Source of the DNA: Ceratorhiza oryzae-sativae | Lineage: Eukaryota; Basidiomycota; Agaricomycetes; Cantharellales; Ceratobasidiaceae | Assembly: GCA_030998015.1 (NCBI GenBank) | Contig: JARWMV010000007.1 | Span: 372,001-436,000, forward strand | DNA: 64,000 bases | Direction of reading: 5' to 3' | In this document: in pieces, positions 13,092 through 24,644 of the stretch | Layout: every line of letters starts with the position of its first letter | How positions within the stretch are numbered: position 1 is the first letter of the stretch | Notes under the pieces: model-generated | Seen by the model: the letters and a program-made list of their open reading frames with translations, nothing else | Database searches by the model: none | Told to the model about the DNA's origin: nothing | Program-made: the position numbers and the translations under genes

Positions 13092-13463
13092 CTGTAGTCC
13101 ATGGTTTCGCAGGCCATGATAAAAGGTCCAATCGAAGGTGTCCCTCTTGGAATCTCACACTAGCCATATGTCAGTTTGACTAAGCTACAAACTGTATGGG
13201 CGGGAATTGAACTCACCACACCCGATTGGTAAAAAACCCTCTGCGAGTTCACATGCCTGGCTTGTGGCCGACTAGCTGACCAGGAAGTGGTTAGCGACTG
13301 GCCCGTATTCGCAGACACACTCGAAATCCAGCGCCTTGAGAAGTTCAAAGTCAGGGAGAAGAGGTGCCGCTTCAGCGATATGTACCAAACCGAGACAGAT
13401 GGTGATAGTGGAGAAGAGTCCGATACGCATTGTGCTGAAAATGTTGAACGAACCCGCACCCAT
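13092..13463 (-). CDS. Possible small secreted peptide gene
   Basis: A minus-strand frame from an ATG at 13430 (or 13463) encodes a clear signal peptide, MRIGLFSTITICLGLVHIAEA, with a likely Ala-X-Ala cleavage, then a short mature region with Cys-Val-Cys (about 13310-13330). The exon then meets in-frame stops unless one or two short introns are removed. A GT...AG intron at about 13164-13220 containing a CTGAC branch-like site is plausible. Two alternative spliced endings remain open, so the C-terminus is undetermined. The function is unknown. The signal peptide is the main evidence. Confidence 0.4.
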
Positions 13464-15574
13464 ATTGATGTAATATCGATGTTATACCTTTTTCTCTCCG
13501 TCTGTGCTCCGATGTTCATGTCTTAAATCCTTTCGTACATACATCTCCTGTATACACGCCGATGTATTCTCTGTACTTTCTCCGTTGTGTCGTATATAAA
13601 CCAATAGACAAGTCGCCATGAATCACAGCGACATTTTCTCCACTCTCTTGGGTGTGCTCTCACAGCGAGCTCAATCGCTTCAAGCACTTCGCTAAGTACC
13701 TTAGGAGCGTCTCTAACCTGATACGCTTCTACAGAAAAGAAACAAAAAGGCTGATGAGCTAAAGATGCGGCAACTCACTAGACAAATTACCTCAACCTTG
13801 TGTACTTGGTTGGAGTCCGAGGTGAATGCGTCACACGACGGGCGTTACGGAAGATCCTATATATACCGGGCAAAACGACCAAGAGGGGACTTGGGCGCCT
13901 CACATCCCAGGTACTGTTCTCCAGGATTATCTTTTGAGACGGACCTGAGGAACGGCTTGTGGACAAACGTCAATCTGACTCGCATAATTGTCACGAGGCA
14001 CGCTAAAGAAGCCAAAATTAGCAACTTCCAAGGTCTAGATGTGAAAGTCACCCCAAGGAATAATCAAATCAAACCCATATCAGTCAACAACGACGCGCTT
14101 ATAGGCCAGACCTAGCGTATCCACTCCGGGATTGGACAATACACAGCTACAAACGGGTCTTGCGACGTTGCACTTGGCCGTCAATCGCTAGTGCACTCGT
14201 CCCCCGATAGCTTCGGACTTTTTGGCACTCATAAAGCTTGAAGGTATGTGGGTGTGCCTAACCAAGCTCGCTGAACGAAGCGAGCAGATGTGGTTGAAGT
14301 CTTGTAGGCCATCAACACAGAGTTGGAACAAACTACAAGGTTTTCTGGTCTTGTACCCCTCCATAATAGCATCGCAACAAAATATAACTCGCGTTGTAAA
14401 CCGTTTGAGTCCTGTTCTAAGAGATAGATTTCTGAAAATGCATTGACATAGTCAACAAACCTCGGCATGAATTATTACTTCAGTCGCTTTTTTGTAATCA
14501 AATTGTGCGAATAGTCCTTCTCCAGTTCGATGAGATCCCCGGGGATACGAAAAGATTGGCCATAGTCTAATGGTAGGCTCCGTCGCGTGTGCACGTCCGC
14601 CCCTTGAGGCCAGCACACAAGAGTCACAATGGTAATACCTTTAAGCAAAACAATCCACTTGATTGGGCCAACTGGACGTTCAACAAGGACCGAGCGGCAG
14701 GGGCTCATTTGACTATCTGGGCACGCATCTCCAAGGTTAAAAAATCAGATTTTATGGGGGGTTGGATTCAGGATGGATTGGCTAGATCCCGTTTTGAAGT
14801 TAGAGCGGAGTCCGCTCGATGCTGGATGGTCAAGCAGACCTAAATCGCTTCGGGGAAGGCACCCAATGAATTGGCGGTGCTTAGTCTTAGGAGTGAATAC
14901 GGCCTGCAAAGTCTTTATCGATTCAGGCTTTCGCTCCGCTAGCGGCTGGCGAATCTCGACAGTGATGTTTGTGTAATATGGGATGGGACGGGTGTTATAC
15001 AAAGCCACTCAATATCTTCCCATAACGGCTAGAGCTGATACTAAGCTCAACTAAGCCATTTCAAGGTCGAGGCGATTAGGCGGTGAATAATTGATCGAGA
15101 AATTATGATGGTATGTGCACTAATTTGTGATTTATATATTTAGCCTAGCCTACTTTTAGCTCTTGTGCGAAGGATTTGCCGCACACGTAGAATCGTGCAG
15201 CTACTAGGATACCAGCTGTTAGAAGGCCAGGTAGAAAATAAGAGTTACTTAAATATAGCCGCGAACGTAGCATACATAGACAGGGATACAACAGAAGGCG
15301 AATGATCGAGATGTAACAAGGGAAAGTGCATACATCGAGTTCATATATATTATTTGTGAGTGCACAGGATTACGAGTGCTTGTGGGCGCGCATTCGGATA
15401 ACAGATTGCTGGGGAGAGACCACGCTCACACTACTTGGGTTTCTCAGACAAACATCCATCCAACAGATTCATTAAATTACAACAAATCAAGAAGCTACAG
15501 GCATAATTGGTATCAAATTCATATCCGTCGAGGCGATTCGTGTATCCCTTAAACATCCCAAACATAGGTGCAGC
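13464..15574. other. Intergenic, no gene recognised
   Basis: About 2.1 kb with only short unrelated open frames. A stretch at 14560-14590 resembles a tRNA D-arm but has no matching T-arm. The right end is the 3' flank of the cystathionine gamma-lyase gene. Confidence 0.5.
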
Positions 15575-17161
15575 CTAACAGGCGATTGCATGGTGGACCT
15601 CAGCCTTGGGAAGCGGTAGCATGGGTAGCGCGTCTGGTGGGGTTGAAGGCAAAGACCCTTCAGGGGTGTCATTGAGGCTTGTGTCGGCACCCATTGGAAC
15701 AGAGGAAGGAAACACGGCGTTGGGGACAGCCTGCCGCAGGGCCTGCTCGATGTCCGCAATCAGGTCATTGACATCTTCAATACCTATACTCAACCGAACT
15801 AGATTCGGAGTAATGCCCAACGCGAGGCGTTGATCCTCTGGGACGGATTCGTGGGTCATACTGGCTGGAATTTCTCCCAAACTCTCGACTCCACCAAGGC
15901 TGAGGGCCAAAGTAAAGTACTGGCTGTGCCTCAAAAACGCCTCGGCGGCATCAAAGCCACCGTTAATCCTGAAACTGACCATTCCTCCAAACGGCACGCC
16001 GACAGCCTTTTGCTTGCCTGAGAGCCCATCTACGAACTTTTTCGCATTAGGTGAAAGCTGGCGAACTGCAAGCTCGTGCAACGGATGCGATGGTAGCCCG
16101 GGATACGTCACACTTTCTACGGCAGATTCGGGGCCAGCAATGGATTCCAAGAATGCAGCAACCTTGAGCGCGTTGGATCCATGGGCTTGCATGCGCAAAT
16201 GAAGCGTCTTGGCGCCTCGATGAGCGAGCCAGCAGTCGTGGGGGCTTGGGACTGAGCCAGATGCGCTCTGGAGGAAGCGAATGCGTTCACCATATGCAGC
16301 AGCGCAGGCACTAGCTGGATTCGACGGGAAGATCAAAGCACCCATGAGAACGTCCGAGTGGCCATTGATGTATTTGGTAAGACTGTGCATGACCACATCG
16401 GCACCTAGCAGCAGCGGCGATGAATAGAAGGGAGATAGGAAAGTATTGTCGACGAGCACGAGTGGATTCGATGGATGAGCATGAGCCAGTCGGGCAATCC
16501 GTCCGATATCGACTATTCGTAAGGTGGGGTTAGTCGGAGTCTCAATCCAGATAAGCTGCTCGGGCAAGGCGAATCAGAAAGATAATTGACTACGAATAAG
16601 AAGTCTACGAACCCTGGTGTTATCGCGAAACGAGGCCGTTATCTCGTCGTCGGAGGCTTTCTCGAGGTCTACAAATGTTGTTTCTAAACCCTGATTGACG
16701 CTCGCAACACGGGTCATGTATCTAAATGAATTTCATATCGATATCTTTTGACGTCAGGACAAGTGGCCGATTTACCTGAATGTGCCGCCGTAAACGTCAT
16801 TCACACTGACAATGTGCGCGTTGGGGCCTAAAGCCTGTAATGCCGTCGCCGTGCAAGCCATTCCAGAAGAAAAGGCAACAGCATTGCCCCCACCGGCCTC
16901 AAGAGAAGAAAGAAGGCGTTCAAGTTGGTCGCGGTTGGGGTTGCCACAGCGAGAGTACTCGTAGCCCTGGTATATGCATGCGTTAGCACCAGTCGAAGAT
17001 GCTGGGAGCGTGCCCACCTTGTTCTTGCCGACAGCAGTCTGGGCATATGTAGTGCTGAGAGTAATGGGAGATATAACAGCCCCGGTTTCAGCGTCCACTT
17101 CCGCCCCGACGTGAATGGCTCGGGTACCGAAACCAGTGGTCGCGTAGTCGTGAGAAGACAT
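15575..17161 (-). CDS. CYS3: Cystathionine gamma-lyase (PLP enzyme)
   Basis: Cytosolic trans-sulfuration enzyme that splits cystathionine into cysteine, 2-oxobutyrate and ammonia. Start ATG at 17161 gives MSSHDYATTGFGTRAIHVG, then GAVISPITLSTTY, the substrate-loop YEYSRCGNPNR, and AFSSGMACTATAL. Exon 2 (about 16610-16735) ends in FRDNTR. After an intron, IWIETPTNPT, VDNTFLSPF and the PLP-lysine segment HSLTKYINGHSDV follow, then the C-terminal domain. Two introns (near 16740-16790 and 16560-16610). A tail of about 40 residues rich in Pro and Ser, ending in Cys, extends past the usual end. The order of motifs fits the Cys/Met PLP family. Gamma-lyase is preferred over gamma-synthase because of the resemblance to yeast Cys3. 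Confidence 0.88.
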
Positions 17162-17937
17162 AGTAAGTATTGAAGAGACTGATGCAGAAAGGATGCAGAA
17201 ACCTAGAGGATTCGAGGAGAGATTAAATACCACAGGCAAGCCTGCCTCCCCAACGCCCGATTCGGAATTCGAATTCAAACGCATTATCGGCCAGAATCCA
17301 ATTAAAGTCATCCGGAAACCACGTCAGAGTCACGGCGATCAAGTGATAAGTCCCCGCCACCCCATGCCGGGCGGAGCATCCCACCTGATCGCTCTGGACG
17401 TCTGCTCGTGCGCCCCGATAAGAAATAGATGAAGCCTTGTGACCTAGAGCTCATGGTACAGTGGTCGCATATGGTTTAGGCTCTCGGCACCTGGTTGCCC
17501 CCGCATCATGCTGCCTCGCGAGTCTATGAACCCCGCATTTTCGAGGTGTGGCAACTTTGGCCCGGGTTACGTTAAGGTTCTTGGTTATCCAGGAATTAAG
17601 CAAGTCTGTTCAGGGTTCTCGTGCACGTTTTGTCGTCACCGGACGCTAATGTGGTCGAGGGTAGTTTGTATTGACAAGGTCATGAGGGGGAGGGCATCAA
17701 TGGCGGGATGTGTGTTTGAACCACATGAGTGGGAGTCCAGTAGGCTACGCCCTCGAGCGCTATTGTTCTCATATGATGGTATCAGTTCACATTCAATCAT
17801 TATGGGATGTCTAGGAATACATCAAGTTACCAACCGGCGCTCCCAATAGCTAATCCATTTGAGGCTGTCACAGCATGTATATCCTCATTATGTGTGGCTT
17901 GAGCGTCGACCCCCTAGTACCAAAGGGTGAGATCTCC
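17162..17937. other. Intergenic, upstream of cystathionine gamma-lyase
   Basis: About 780 bp, with no exon recognised. It holds the lyase promoter and the 3' flank of the DUF1399-like gene. Confidence 0.5.
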
Positions 17938-20187
17938 CTATACAGGTTTACCCCGTAAACTCACCACAACAACATATCCATGATTCACCAACTTCCCATC
18001 GACAACGTGAGGATCCACCGTAATCCGGAGTTCCCAACAGTCCAATCCTGACGGCTGGTCTGGAACAGATCGGAGAAACGCACGCTCGTGTTGCATTTCT
18101 TCGCTCGTGGCCTCTGGTGCGGCTCCGGCTGGATCTTTCCCCTTCCCTTTGTTCGCTTTGGCCGCGTCTTCAGGAAACCGCTCGCGCCTACGCTCCCTCT
18201 GCCATTTGAACGGCTCGAGGTCTTTGACGACGATAGAGCTGTGGTCACTCGGGTGTGTAGCCAGCGTGTGTTTACCGAGTCGGGAGGATAATTGGTCTGC
18301 GACGACTGCTGCACCGTTTCCGGCTTGGACTTTTTCCAGAATAGCACTCCGGACGAGGAAGACGATCGGATAGCTCCAAGGTGGGTATAGCACCCGCATA
18401 TCGAGTATTGGGTACCTTGTCGTTCTTTCCAAATCTCTGCCTCCTCATTGAAGGCTGAGTCTGGGTGAGCGTTTTGGTCAGCCTAATGTTTCCGACTTGG
18501 TCAGAGCAACAATCCTACTCACTAGCCGCCCCTTCTTCAACAAGGTCATCATGGGGTAACACGCGGCCTAGGAACTTGAGCGTAGCCTCACGGTATGCAT
18601 GCGGGCGCAGCATCATTGTATGCCAAACCAAGTCAATATCTAGCGTGGGTATCATTGGTCGTTTCGAGGATCCACGAGTGGCGACGTCGAGGAAACCATG
18701 GAACCGCTCCAGGGCGAGTATCAGCGGTTCAGCGTCTTGATCAAAAATTCCGGGGGTCAGGTATTCAAGCTGATGCAGGGTAGAAGTAAAAGTCGAAAGG
18801 CGTTGAACGGCGGATACTACACAAAATGAGCGGGGATATGGGTTGGAATAAGCTGCGAGGAGATAAGGGATCCTTGATGGCATGTGAATCAAACGAAACG
18901 TTTTATATCAACTCTGGCGGAATGACATACCGAGCTTGACCGAGACCTGACGATTTGGCATTGGATTTTGATCCTTCAAACTCTTTCGTTAACCGTCTTG
19001 AGACTTCTTGCATGCTCCACCGGAGGGATTCGGCTAGCTCCACGGAACCCGAGGTCCTCACAAATGCACCGAGGATATCCTCGGTAATCTGACGACCTCT
19101 CAAGGTATCTGGGCTACCCGAAGCGCTCATCAAAGTGGCACTGAATAACGTCATCAGATGGGTCTTGTCGATCCATTATCCAAGGACAACATACCCCAAG
19201 ACCACATCCGTGTTCTTAGAACACAGGGCAACATCATCCGCAAGCCGTTTTGTGCACAGAGCATCCCATGAAATCATAAACTTGCACTTAGAATTTTCGC
19301 ACGCGACCAGAAATTGACGTTGTGCATATCCTCGGAGTTTTCCAGAAGCATCCGGAGCGCACACCCAGGTTATCTCGTTGATGTAGTTGCATAGAGGGCA
19401 CGCAATCTTGATCGTGTCAGCATCTGGTGTTGTGTGGAGCGGGAGTCCAAAGCAGTCGCCGGTAGTTCGCTGCCAATAGTGAAATTGTTCCTCGGTGGGA
19501 AGCATCTCGAGTGTTTCTAGGTCAATCTGAGAGGACTAATGGGCCAGTTAATCTCGTCACAGAAGATGGATACGTGAGTAAACTACATACAATCCTATTT
19601 AGTGGGAACTCGGGAAGCCGGTCGAGTATTAGGTGCATTCGAGACACATCCTCGTAATATTGAACAGGGTTGAGGACTAGGAGACATTGTTATATAAAGA
19701 GGTAGCACTAAACACAATACGCACGATACGCATGCCAGATGAGTAAAACATCCAGCGGCGGTATTTCCTCGTGGCGTAAGCTGGTCCTGTCGGGCCGAGC
19801 GTTTACCACCTTTGCTACCCAAAGATCGAACCGTTCGCGCGACCGCTCCAAAAAAAGTGGCCACTTTGCGTCAGTGCAAAGCGGCGGTAGCTTCTTTTGT
19901 ACATCAATCACATCCGCCTCTTCGCATTTCTGCTTGAGTTGCTCAAACGCGCCAAGAAGGAGCAGATGTGCCTTAATTTCGGCGATTGTTACAAGTGGAA
20001 GAGTCGACAGTTTGCCGATTTTATACAGCTTGGATGGGGTAGCAGCATCATACCCTGGGACCACGTCTGCATCGAAAGCGGGAGGGTCGGAGACGGTTGC
20101 CCATTGGCGGGGCTCGTCAGAAACATTAGATGTCCCGTCGCCAGGCTCATAAGGTGGAGGTAGCGCGCTTTTACTTGCAGAACTCAT
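17938..20187 (-). CDS. DUF1399/glycine-rich-domain-like protein
   Basis: Multi-exon gene from an ATG at 20187 to a stop at 17938. The N-terminus is Pro/Ser/Asp rich, followed by KLSTLPLVTIAEIKAHLLLL and the motif PPLDVLLIWHAYR (about 19710-19750). The middle exon contains CxxC pairs (CPLCNYINEITWVC, then CENSKC) that look like a zinc ribbon (about 19260-19410). A second motif, PTLDIDLVWHTMMLRPHAY (about 18590-18650), repeats the (I/V)WH theme. Two WH(A/T) motifs preceded by (P/T)xxxxD are typical of the DUF1399 family found in fungi and plants. The last exon is reached by an intron at about 18310-18395 and has a Lys/Gly/Glu-rich linker. The molecular function is not established for fungal members. 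Confidence 0.75.
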
Positions 20188-22161
20188 CTACGGTCAGAGT
20201 GAACGGGATAAAGGCGCTGGTCGTCGTCGTCAGAGCAGCCTGTCCTGATCCAGCAGGTCGACCAAAGTCTGACAAATAGCTGTGCCGTAGGAAAATCAGA
20301 ACGCATGCCGAGTCACGAGGGATCTTTCGTGTTCTCGTATTCGAGTCGGTAAAGCACAGCCAACGTGGAAATGAGACCATGCAATCAGCGATGGTGGCAA
20401 GAAAGAAGCAGAAGTGGTGACGTAAGCAACAGACCCCCAGAAGCAAACAGAAATGCAGATAGTTGAAATCGCCCAACGGAGGCTAGATCGATATGCATTT
20501 TGAGCACATATAGATTCATCGTGCCTTTAGGTGGTTATAGTGGGTATGAAACGGAACGAAGACAAAAATCTGAACACCGAAGGAATGGCTCATACGGCCG
20601 GGCGAGCAGGATGTGTAAATAACTTTAGAGGTATCAAAGGGGTCAGGATATGAAGTTGTGGTTGCCTTGCCTTTTAATTGGGCCGGATGATAACGCCTTT
20701 CTTCATCTGATTTACAATTTGTGTAAAACATGAAGGTCTTCACTCAAGCTTCCATGTGTGACATACCCAAATGTCGACCTAGCATAGCGGGCTAAACTCG
20801 ATCCTGCATGCCCAATAACCCAGCACACGCAGGGCCTGTATGGATCACTCACGCCAATGTGACTGGAATACCTGAAACAGGGTGTGCCTATGGCCTAGTT
20901 TCAAACAATATCGTAGCCGGAACGACCGATACTGTGCGCTTTTCCGCTTATAGGAGGTTTACAGCGAATGTGAATATACGATTTTGGGATCCTCTGTGGT
21001 CTCGAATCGCTTTGTTTCCTCCACGCATACAGGCGGGTCGGCGACAGCAGTCAGACAGTAAGCATTCTCGTTACAAAAGTGCTTGGACCTGATTTATCAG
21101 CCCCAAAATATCTGATAAACGCCAACGCTTTGCCAAGGCGGGATCTTCTTTGCCGAGAGACCATAGGATATCGGCAGAGCCAAGTGGGGGCAAGTGAGAC
21201 AGGAGAGAAAGTCTTCACGTGATGGAAAATCGACCAACCAAACCACCCCCAACGTCGCGTCATCTTCTGGCCCTCTTCCACCGCGTCTGATTGAGCCGAA
21301 TTCATGGTCTAATATGTTATAGCATGCCTGTTGGCTCTAAGAAGCGCATAAGACTTATTTAAACTGCCAAAAACTCGCTGTACGACACTTATCGTGAGCC
21401 TGGCTCGATGTCACCTGACCGACGACGGAGCCAAACCTTGCGGTGTGCCCCGGACTCGGAGCGATGGTCCAGTTGAACGATAATTATAGATAACGCCAAG
21501 CGACGGCCAGTAGCTACCCCCGGAGTAGCAGTGAGCGGGGGACTCCTGGGCCGGGCTATAAGACCACCAGCGGGGAGACGTTAATCCTTCGCAACGAGCT
21601 CAAGATGCACCTCCCCCATGTCCTCTTGCGCTCGCCTCTAGCTGTCTAACTTCGCTCTTATTCGCCGCTTTGTCAAGCAATAACCTTGGCCTCGGTCGAC
21701 CTCGGTATCCGTGGGGCCTATCTGGCTAGGTGAGTAACTGCCCGCCCACTGCCCGACACCCCGCCCTTACAGTTTACTTGTTTAGTTATGTCGTTCTCAG
21801 CCGGTCTGGTGTCCAACTGCCAGTGGGCTTACTTTTGCCACCGCCGATCCCCATCGCTGACACGGACCTGGCGTTGTATGTTACGCCGGTCGCCGCCGCA
21901 GTGTGGGGCCCAAACATCAATTCCGTCGACGTCGTGACCAACGCTTGGACGAAGGTCGCGACAAGTATCATCACTGTCAAATCGGTGGCTAACCGACGTA
22001 CGGTTGATAAACTGATACGTTCATACTGCCACTATGCCGAACCCCTGGTTCAAACGGAGCTTGTGCTGAGTCCAATGATTCTGCAGGGTGGTAATTTCCA
22101 TGACGCTTACTAAAATCAATCCCGCCTTAGCCACCCTTCCCCTAATCCTATCCTCCCGGGC
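20188..22161. other. Intergenic, no gene recognised
   Basis: About 2 kb between a minus-strand and a plus-strand gene, so it holds two promoters. An open frame at 21730-22113 precedes the next gene and might be its 5' exon or leader, but no domain supports it. Confidence 0.45.
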
Positions 22162-23113
22162 ATGGCACCTCCCCCTAGCCAGCCCCTATTCCTTGCTTCC
22201 TCGCCGTTCCTTGAACGAGCCTTGTCTCAACTGTCTATCTCGCTCTCCAATTCTTTGTCTACTGGCCCCCGACCACCGGCGTCGGCCATTGTTCGTCTTA
22301 GGCAGTGTACGCCCTATCGTGTGATTCCCACCCAGGGAGAAGCAGTGCTCGAGACCGACTTTGAGGGCGAACCAACCCCGGGAATGATTGATTACAAACG
22401 CATACTGGATGACATCCTCCTAGACGAGCTCGAAGAACCTCGTGAGAAGACCAAGACGTTTGTACTGTACAGGCCACCTCCGTGCACCGAGGATAGCTGT
22501 GAATTGATGCTGTCCGTAGAGCCGTCTAGGGCGGTCTACGACTATGATCTCGACTGTTGGGTCCTTTTCTGGTACTGTCATATCTGTACTGGTATGTTCC
22601 GGCACTTCTCTAGGCCACTTCCAATGTGTACTGATCGCAACCCCAGTCTGTTTCTTCGTAACGCGGACCAATATCTAGCCTATCAACTAGCTCGTTAGAC
22701 TCTCCAACTATTATACCGTGAGAAGTGCAGATCTCCAAAGTTGGATTTTTGGCTCATTGATCTCTTAGATGCGCTCGTGCGTATGCTCGGCTTTATCAAG
22801 TCGATTTCAGAAGAATTGGTGCGGATTCTACGGACTATATGCGGTATGTAGATGAATATTTCGGGGCGTTTGTTGGACTGATTGATCCTTAGGTCGGGAT
22901 TTCATCCCTTATCCGGCTAGAGCACGGAACTTCATTCAGGCTCTCGAAACCCCCTCTCACTCCGGACCACTCCTACTCCCCGTCCCGCTCACTCCTATCT
23001 TCAACCTCCGCTCCAAATCTATCCTCCGATGCAGTAATTCAAAGCATTGGTTCCCAGGCTGCATCGGGGAAACCCCAGAAAAAGCGGGAGAAGAAGAAAA
23101 AGGAGAGGCTTGA
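22162..23113 (+). CDS. Hypothetical protein, three exons
   Basis: Not recognised. Exon 1 (22162 to about 22690) encodes a Pro/Ser-rich start, then an acidic part (KRILDDILLDELEEP) and a Cys-containing core with YDLDCWVLFWYCHICTGMF, where CHIC and the surrounding Cys could bind metal. Two GT-AG introns (about 22691-22769 and 22842-22892) keep the frame through a helix (GFIKSISEELVRILRTIC) and RDFIPYPARARNFIQALE to a TGA at 23111-23113. The first donor (GTTAGA) is weak, and other splicings would change the C-terminus. Downstream sequence to 23720 is open in two frames, rich in Lys/Arg, and may belong to a longer isoform. Confidence 0.5.
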
Positions 23114-24644
23114 AATGCGTGAGGAGGCTGTGGTTGATCCGGCAAATAGTCTACGACCCAAAGATGACGGGGAGCGAGGTCCTACAGTCGATCCTGAACT
23201 GCCAGTACCACCAACGACGATGGCTGTGCCACTCGTGCTCCCCACTGGGCACCCTACCAGCCATTTCGCTGCTGTCTCCCACGCCACCGATCGATGCATC
23301 TTTATGCATGCCGCTCGTCGACGGAACGGCCATTCCCCCACTGGAAGGAGATACTAGAGGTGGATGGAAAATAGTGGTGAAACGGAAGCGCTGGCGCCCC
23401 TTCGTTGCAACTCCACAGGCCGAAGTAGAAGGGGTGAAGGTTGGGAGGGGAAAGAGCAAGGGCAAGAAAAAAGGTCAGGCGATTTGGAAGAATTGGCGCG
23501 ACAAAGGACAGGAAAGGCCGTTGAGCGGACAGAGCCAAAGAGGCGACCTCCATCCTCACAGCACATCCCCGACATATTCGACCAAACCGGAGCATCGCGC
23601 CAAAGTCGCCCACCTCTAGACGTTGCCTGGTATGCGCGCCTAGGTGGCCTCGACCGTCCAGGGCCACCCACGCTTGCTGTTGGCCCCGGCCAGCGTGGGG
23701 GACGGTCGATGCCATTGTAGGAAGGCGATACTAGGGATCGAAAGGAGGGGCGGCTGGATTCCCCGTCTGCTCGGTCAAACCTCTCATCCCCCAATCCGTC
23801 CCGACCATGCCGTCATCTCCGATACGTCTCGATACTCTTCTTTGACCCCGTAGCCGGCTGTCTCCTACTACGCCTATATCCCTTCAGAATACAGATGTCT
23901 CAGCCGTAGGTGATAGCCACATCTGCCACGGCTGCAAATCAACAAACCTAGGTGCTTTTGACGCCAGTCCGGGTTCTTTTCTCGCACTTTCTCACTTTTT
24001 TCGGATCCTTTTCTTTTCATCACTCGTCTTGGTCTCTTCTGTTGCTGCTTTGTCTTCTCCGCTTTGATTCTGTTTCGTTCGTGCTTTTCGGGTTTCTGTT
24101 TGTCTTTCTTTTCCTCGTTTTTTTTTTGTCTTGCTGTTAGGTCGATAGTTTGGCTTGGTCTCCCCCTGACTGAAAACAATTTATTTTGATTCAATTAATC
24201 GGTTACTCCTGTCTCGCTTCGAGTATACCCTCTCCTTGGAGGCCATATATTCCAATGTAAATTTATCGCCCCCTGGCGGGGTTTTCTCAACCGACTTGTT
24301 GGAATTTGGTTCTTATGGTGCCTAAGGCACTTTTTTGTGGTTTGGCTGTACAGCACCGATGGCTTATATGCGTCGGTGAAATTTCCGTCTATGTCGCGCT
24401 CTCGTCCAAGTCTACTCGCTGGGCCGGTTTTCCGCCTGACCTGCAAAATGTTTGAGATATCAATTGAGTGCTGCGTGAAACTGCTGGATAACTACCCATG
24501 CCATGAGAACCACAAACCTTTGCATTTCTGAGGGAGGATACTTTTGTAGACGAGCGACTTTGGACAGAGTGATGATGACAAAGCAATGATCATGTGACTG
24601 TTGGTTGCGCGGATTGGGCTCACGTGCTTCCTCTAACGACTTCG
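23114..24644. other. Region with ambiguous open frames and T-rich spacer
   Basis: From 23115 to 23720 two overlapping plus-strand frames look protein-like (basic, Lys/Gly-rich; Pro/Arg-rich), but no splice model joins them confidently. From about 23960 to 24140 the plus strand is strongly T-rich (pyrimidine tract), as in 3' flanks. The minus-strand open frame here is low-complexity Lys/Arg/Glu and is rejected. Confidence 0.4.

Noticed and set aside
13195..13225. T-arm-like GAGTTCAATTCCCGCCC
   Set aside because: The stem does not pair and no anticodon arm is present; the segment reads better as an intron of the small secreted gene.
14560..14640. tRNA-like stretch (AGTCTAATGGTAGG)
   Set aside because: Only the D-arm resembles a tRNA; no T-arm GGTTCRANNCC or acceptor pairing follows at the right distance.
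23874..24194. 106-codon minus-strand Lys/Arg/Glu frame
   Set aside because: Antisense of a T-rich pyrimidine tract; low complexity and no start context or partner exons.
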